From Candidatus Coatesiibacteriota bacterium (GTDB lineage Bacteria; Oederibacteriota; CAKKQC01): a DNA stretch of 7,324 nt. The stretch spans positions 1 through 7,324 of the forward strand of contig JAHFSL010000119.1 of assembly GCA_023265785.1 (NCBI GenBank), given 5' to 3'. Each line of letters starts with the position of its first letter. Position 1 is the stretch's first letter. A program made the position numbers and the translations under genes. Under the pieces are notes generated by a model, which saw nothing but the letters and a program-made list of their open reading frames with translations, ran no database searches and was not told where the DNA came from. Of the stretch, positions 6,071-7,324 are shown in pieces.

Positions 6071-7324
6071 TCAGCCCAGCGGGCGGCCCTTGGCGAGGAA
6101 GTAGGCGATGTTGATGAGGTACCCGGCCGCCGACGGCAGGAATCCGCCGACGACCAGCCCCGCAAAGAAGGGCTTGTACCGCTCGTACCCTTCGACCCCG
6201 GTCATCTTGAGCACCAGGGTCTTGACGCCCCAGGCCAGCATCCCGGTGAACACCCACTGGTGGGCGTTGGAGCCGCCGCCACTGCCCAGCGAGGCGAGGA
6301 TGAATCCGACCGGGTGCAGGAACCAGCCCACGACCTGGTTGCGCAGGACGATCAGGGCCACCATGAGGATGCCCCCCGACGCGATCCAGCCCATGCGGGT
6401 CCAGTCCGGCCCCACCGGGTTGCGCGCGCATTCCGTCGCCTGGTTGAACGGGATCTGCATCTGGTACTGGTATTCCCACGCGCCGAAGTTGTTGGCGCCA
6501 TGGCGGTACGCGGTGTAGGCGGTGCCCAGCATCGCCAGCGCCGTGGCCAGCGAGGCGGCGCCCACCATCACCCAGACCAGCCCGCGCGGATAGCGCGCCC
6601 CGGACCGCAGGCGCTCCCCCTCCGCCGCGTTGGTCACGGGGTTGATCGTGCTCGTGCCGTAGATCCAGCACATGGACACGGCCAGCGCCGCCATGCCCGC
6701 GGGGGCGAGGGCCCGGGTCCCCACCATGATGGTCGTGAGATCCATGGAGTCCACGGGAAGCCCGACCTCCAGGGAGGACTCCGCCGCCACCCGGGCCACG
6801 CCCAGCCAGGTGACCGCCTGCGTGCTCCAGGCCACCAGGAGGCCCCCGGGGTGCCGCAGGCCCAGCACCGCCATCGCCCCCACCAGCCCCGCCGACCCCG
6901 CGAGGAAGGCGCTGACCGTGGCGCGCGGCGAAAGCCACGACCAGTCGTCGTCCTCACCCCGCAGGGCTGCGGACAGGTAGGCGCGAATCGTGTGGCGGGA
7001 CGACCAGAGGCTCGCCAGCAAGAGGGCGACAAGGGCCCCCTCGGTCTGCAGGTTGCCGATGTTGCTCCCGCCCGAGTAGAGGTCGGTATGTTCCAGCTTG
7101 AACCCGGCGAGGCCCATGGCCCAGTTCTTGATCGCCACCAGGAAGAAGAAGACCACCATGGAGAGGACGATATCGCGGTGCACGAAATACAGCAGGCCGA
7201 AAAGTCCCAGCTTCAGTTCCGTCTGGATGGTCTGGGCTCCCTTGAACCACTCCACGCCGTTCTGGTCGCCGCCAAAGTACAGGTTGGCCGCCGGGAAGAT
7301 CGGGGCGAACCGCCGCAGGAGGTT
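6071..7324 (-). CDS. DUF6785/DUF6784 family polytopic membrane protein, C-terminal part (N-terminus outside window)
   Basis: The open frame continues to the last base, giving 417 residues and no credible start; the GTG at 7255 is internal, since the upstream codons (RRFAPIFPAANLYFGG) read as normal protein. About ten hydrophobic segments follow, including YFVHRDIVLSMVVFFFLVA near 46-64 and LAPAGMAALAVSMCWIYG near 207-225. The C-terminal part, with WFLHPVGFILAS, a glycine-rich loop (LGSGGGSN), HQWVFTGMLAWGVKTLVLK and YKPFFAGLVVGGFLPSAAG, matches my memory of the DUF6784 tail found after DUF6785 in Planctomycetota, Verrucomicrobiota and Armatimonadota; these proteins look like oligopeptide-transporter (OPT) relatives. 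Function is not demonstrated; uptake of a sugar- or peptide-related solute is the natural inference. It is the first visible gene of the left-reading cassette, ending 11 bases before the epimerase-like gene. Confidence 0.87.
   Translation of the reverse strand, partial: NLLRRFAPIFPAANLYFGGDQNGVEWFKGAQTIQTELKLGLFGLLYFVHRDIVLSMVVFFFLVAIKNWAMGLAGFKLEHTDLYSGGSNIGNLQTEGALVALLLASLWSSRHTIRAYLSAALRGEDDDWSWLSPRATVSAFLAGSAGLVGAMAVLGLRHPGGLLVAWSTQAVTWLGVARVAAESSLEVGLPVDSMDLTTIMVGTRALAPAGMAALAVSMCWIYGTSTINPVTNAAEGERLRSGARYPRGLVWVMVGAASLATALAMLGTAYTAYRHGANNFGAWEYQYQMQIPFNQATECARNPVGPDWTRMGWIASGGILMVALIVLRNQVVGWFLHPVGFILASLGSGGGSNAHQWVFTGMLAWGVKTLVLKMTGVEGYERYKPFFAGLVVGGFLPSAAGYLINIAYFLAKGRPLG

Noticed and set aside
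5175..6104. Rightward open frame of 309 codons opposite the epimerase-like gene
   Set aside because: An antisense shadow caused by high GC content; rich in His, Pro and Arg, without recognisable folds.
6060..6938. Open leftward frame extending the epimerase-like gene upstream by 293 codons
   Set aside because: It runs through the DUF6785/6784 gene in another frame. The translation is Gly/Arg/Ala-rich low-complexity sequence, as expected from shifted GC-rich codons, while the membrane protein in the other frame has coherent helices and family motifs.
1..7324. Search by eye for CRISPR arrays, tRNAs, rRNA, insertion sequences and direct repeats
   Set aside because: No regular repeats, cloverleaf-like segments, transposase genes or terminal inverted repeats were found; coding sequence fills nearly the whole window.

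Overview
This is a dense, GC-rich bacterial window with almost no intergenic DNA: eight protein-coding genes, no RNA genes and no mobile elements. Two genes read rightwards (1-2261). Six read leftwards (7324 down to 2258). The two groups converge on one CTAG tetranucleotide that supplies both stop codons. GTG starts, GTGA stop/start overlaps and an OPT-like DUF6785/DUF6784 membrane protein beside a sugar-phosphate-isomerase-like protein and a ThuA-domain protein suggest the Planctomycetota-Verrucomicrobiota-Lentisphaerota range, or a similar uncultured lineage. That placement is inference from gene content only; there is no marker gene here.

Right-reading unit (1-2261): a half-size ABC exporter with fused membrane and ATPase domains overlaps by four bases a small DUF1854 protein. 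DUF1854 is known as a C-terminal domain of, or a neighbour to, ABC exporters of this kind, and some such pairs are labelled cyanophycin-metabolism-associated. The pair probably works as one transporter with a detached accessory domain. No cyanophycin enzyme is visible.

Left-reading unit, upstream half (7324-4486): the C-terminal part of a polytopic DUF6785/DUF6784 protein (its start lies beyond the window), an AP-endonuclease-2-type TIM barrel (sugar isomerase/epimerase-like), and a ThuA-domain protein, spaced 11 and 29 bases apart. This looks like a carbohydrate uptake and processing cassette. It ends in a perfect 11-bp inverted repeat whose loop contains the ThuA stop codon.

Left-reading unit, downstream half (4429-2258): an ABC-2 type ATPase, its six-helix permease and a membrane-anchored thioredoxin-fold protein with a WCPPC motif, all overlapping (4 and 14 bases). 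This is a compact export module with a redox partner; its substrate cannot be read from the sequence. A 9-bp hairpin right at the convergent stop codons is the best candidate terminator for the right-reading unit.

The most interesting points are the two perfect hairpins placed exactly on stop codons, the split ABC exporter/DUF1854 pair, the ABC-2 plus thioredoxin module, and the transporter-epimerase-ThuA cassette. I see no clearly unprecedented system; these are partly characterised families in informative arrangements.
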